NCBI RefSeq assembly: GCF_000739915.1
Contig: NZ_BBJT01000002.1
Coordinates: 124,001-188,000, forward strand
Direction: 5' to 3'
Length of the DNA: 64,000 bases
Source: Paenibacillus chitinolyticus NBRC 15660
Lineage (GTDB): Bacteria; Bacillota; Bacilli; Paenibacillales; NBRC-103111
Shown in pieces: positions 63,390-64,000 of the stretch. Numbering within the stretch: the first letter of the stretch is position 1; each line of letters opens with the position of its first letter. The notes under the pieces are model-generated. The model saw only the letters and a list, made by a program, of their open reading frames with translations. It did not search any database and was not told the origin of the DNA. Made by a program: the position numbers and the translations under genes.

Positions 63390-64000
63390 ATGCTAAAAGT
63401 AAACCGAGATGACGAACGTCCCATCTGGCAGCAACTTCTAGACCAAGCGATTCATAATATCACAACCGGAAAATGGCCGCCGGGCGAATTGCTGCTCCCA
63501 TCCCGCGAACTCGCTCCATTGATTGGCGTTTCCCGTTCAACCATACAGATTGTTTACGAGGAATTATTCAGCCGGGGGTACACCGTAACCTCTCGTCGCG
63601 GCGGGACAAGAGTCAGCAAATGGACCTATGCGTCTCGTCCTACGGAGGTTGCAGCGCCACAAGGACCCGTCCTTCCCGAATTGCCTGTATTAAACTCGGC
63701 AATCGGCCATTTGCACAGCTGGTTCGGAGACAAAGAAAATCGAAAAGCAGAGATCGATTTTAGTCCCCATGAGCCATACTTAGACGAACATTTTCAAAAG
63801 AATTGGAGGCAATCCTTTTTACATGCCTCCACTAAAACAGACCTGGACAGTTGGGCTTACGGCGATTCCTACGGATTCCTGCCGCTGCGAGAACAGATTC
63901 AACGTTATTTGTCACTTGAACGGGGCGTTCATGTAAATACCGACCAAATCCTGTTAACCTCAGGCGCACAGCATAGCATCGATTTGATCGCACAAGCCCT
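63390..64000 (+). CDS. MocR/GabR-family regulator (3' end beyond window)
   Basis: 203 codons with no stop before the right edge. A GntR-type winged helix-turn-helix (RPIWQQLLDQAIHNITTGKW, LLPSRELAPLIGVSRSTIQIVYEELFSRGY) is followed by the start of an aminotransferase domain (IDFSPHEPYLDEHFQKNW, WAYGDSYGFLPLREQIQRYL, TSGAQHSIDLIAQAL). AGAGGTG lies 5 bases before the ATG. It diverges from the other MocR gene. It is a different protein, not a duplicate, and its target is outside the window. Confidence 0.88.
   Translation, partial: MLKVNRDDERPIWQQLLDQAIHNITTGKWPPGELLLPSRELAPLIGVSRSTIQIVYEELFSRGYTVTSRRGGTRVSKWTYASRPTEVAAPQGPVLPELPVLNSAIGHLHSWFGDKENRKAEIDFSPHEPYLDEHFQKNWRQSFLHASTKTDLDSWAYGDSYGFLPLREQIQRYLSLERGVHVNTDQILLTSGAQHSIDLIAQA

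Overview
The window looks like chromosomal DNA from a low-to-mid GC, spore-forming Firmicute, most likely Paenibacillaceae (Paenibacillus, Brevibacillus or a relative). The signs are strong AGGAGG-type ribosome binding sites, TTGACA-N17-TATAAT-like promoters, many intrinsic terminators, a Ctc/L25 gene, a MocR-linked ddl gene and a rifampin phosphotransferase. No rRNA, tRNA or CRISPR array was found. Both edges cut genes: a sulfotransferase-glycosyltransferase fusion on the left and a MocR regulator on the right. The genus is inferred from gene families, not from a marker gene.

1-29.7 kb is almost entirely on the minus strand. It holds the partial sulfotransferase/glycosyltransferase, an AlkD-like repair protein, and a LysR / MetX-like hydrolase divergent pair. 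Next is a five-gene envelope-polysaccharide operon (NodB deacetylase, GDSL lipoprotein, MBOAT acyltransferase, DHHW protein, DUF4358 lipoprotein) beside a two-component system. A motif shared by the operon leader and the response-regulator leader suggests the two are linked. Then come ribosomal protein L25, a PadR / pentapeptide-repeat / DrrAB-type ABC operon, and an MFS pump with a macrolide-type glycosyltransferase. An EamA transporter sits behind a leader terminator. A second LysR / MetX-like pair, paralogous to the first, is followed by an SDR/MarR pair with matching operators and an iron-responsive AraC/substrate-binding-protein unit with a Fur box.

29.7-40.2 kb carries small secreted proteins and a YtrA-type GntR regulator between two divergent ABC systems. 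The two promoters of that system are near copies of each other and share a GTAACATAC core just downstream of the -10. This section ends with a rifampin-phosphotransferase-like enzyme and a SUKH-family protein.

40.5-52.3 kb is one gene of 3,946 codons. An N-terminal domain of about 348 residues is followed by 28 DUF11-like beta-sandwich repeats. Most of these alternate between two module types, giving a unit of about 257 residues. The protein has no visible signal peptide, membrane segment or sortase motif. At 57.4-59.0 kb there are two more beta-rich proteins without signal peptides (an Asp-box propeller and a 121-residue protein) behind a promoter resembling mother-cell sigma-E/sigma-K sites. 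My best inference is that some or all of these are spore-surface proteins.

52.4-55.5 kb is a decayed mobile-DNA zone (frameshifted IS110-type transposase and tyrosine-recombinase remnants) with a GNAT and a DJ-1/PfpI gene among the debris. 55.5-64 kb has a sulfatase, the propeller pair, and a MocR / D-Ala-D-Ala ligase / aminotransferase operon that also has an intrinsic terminator in its leader, facing a second MocR gene.
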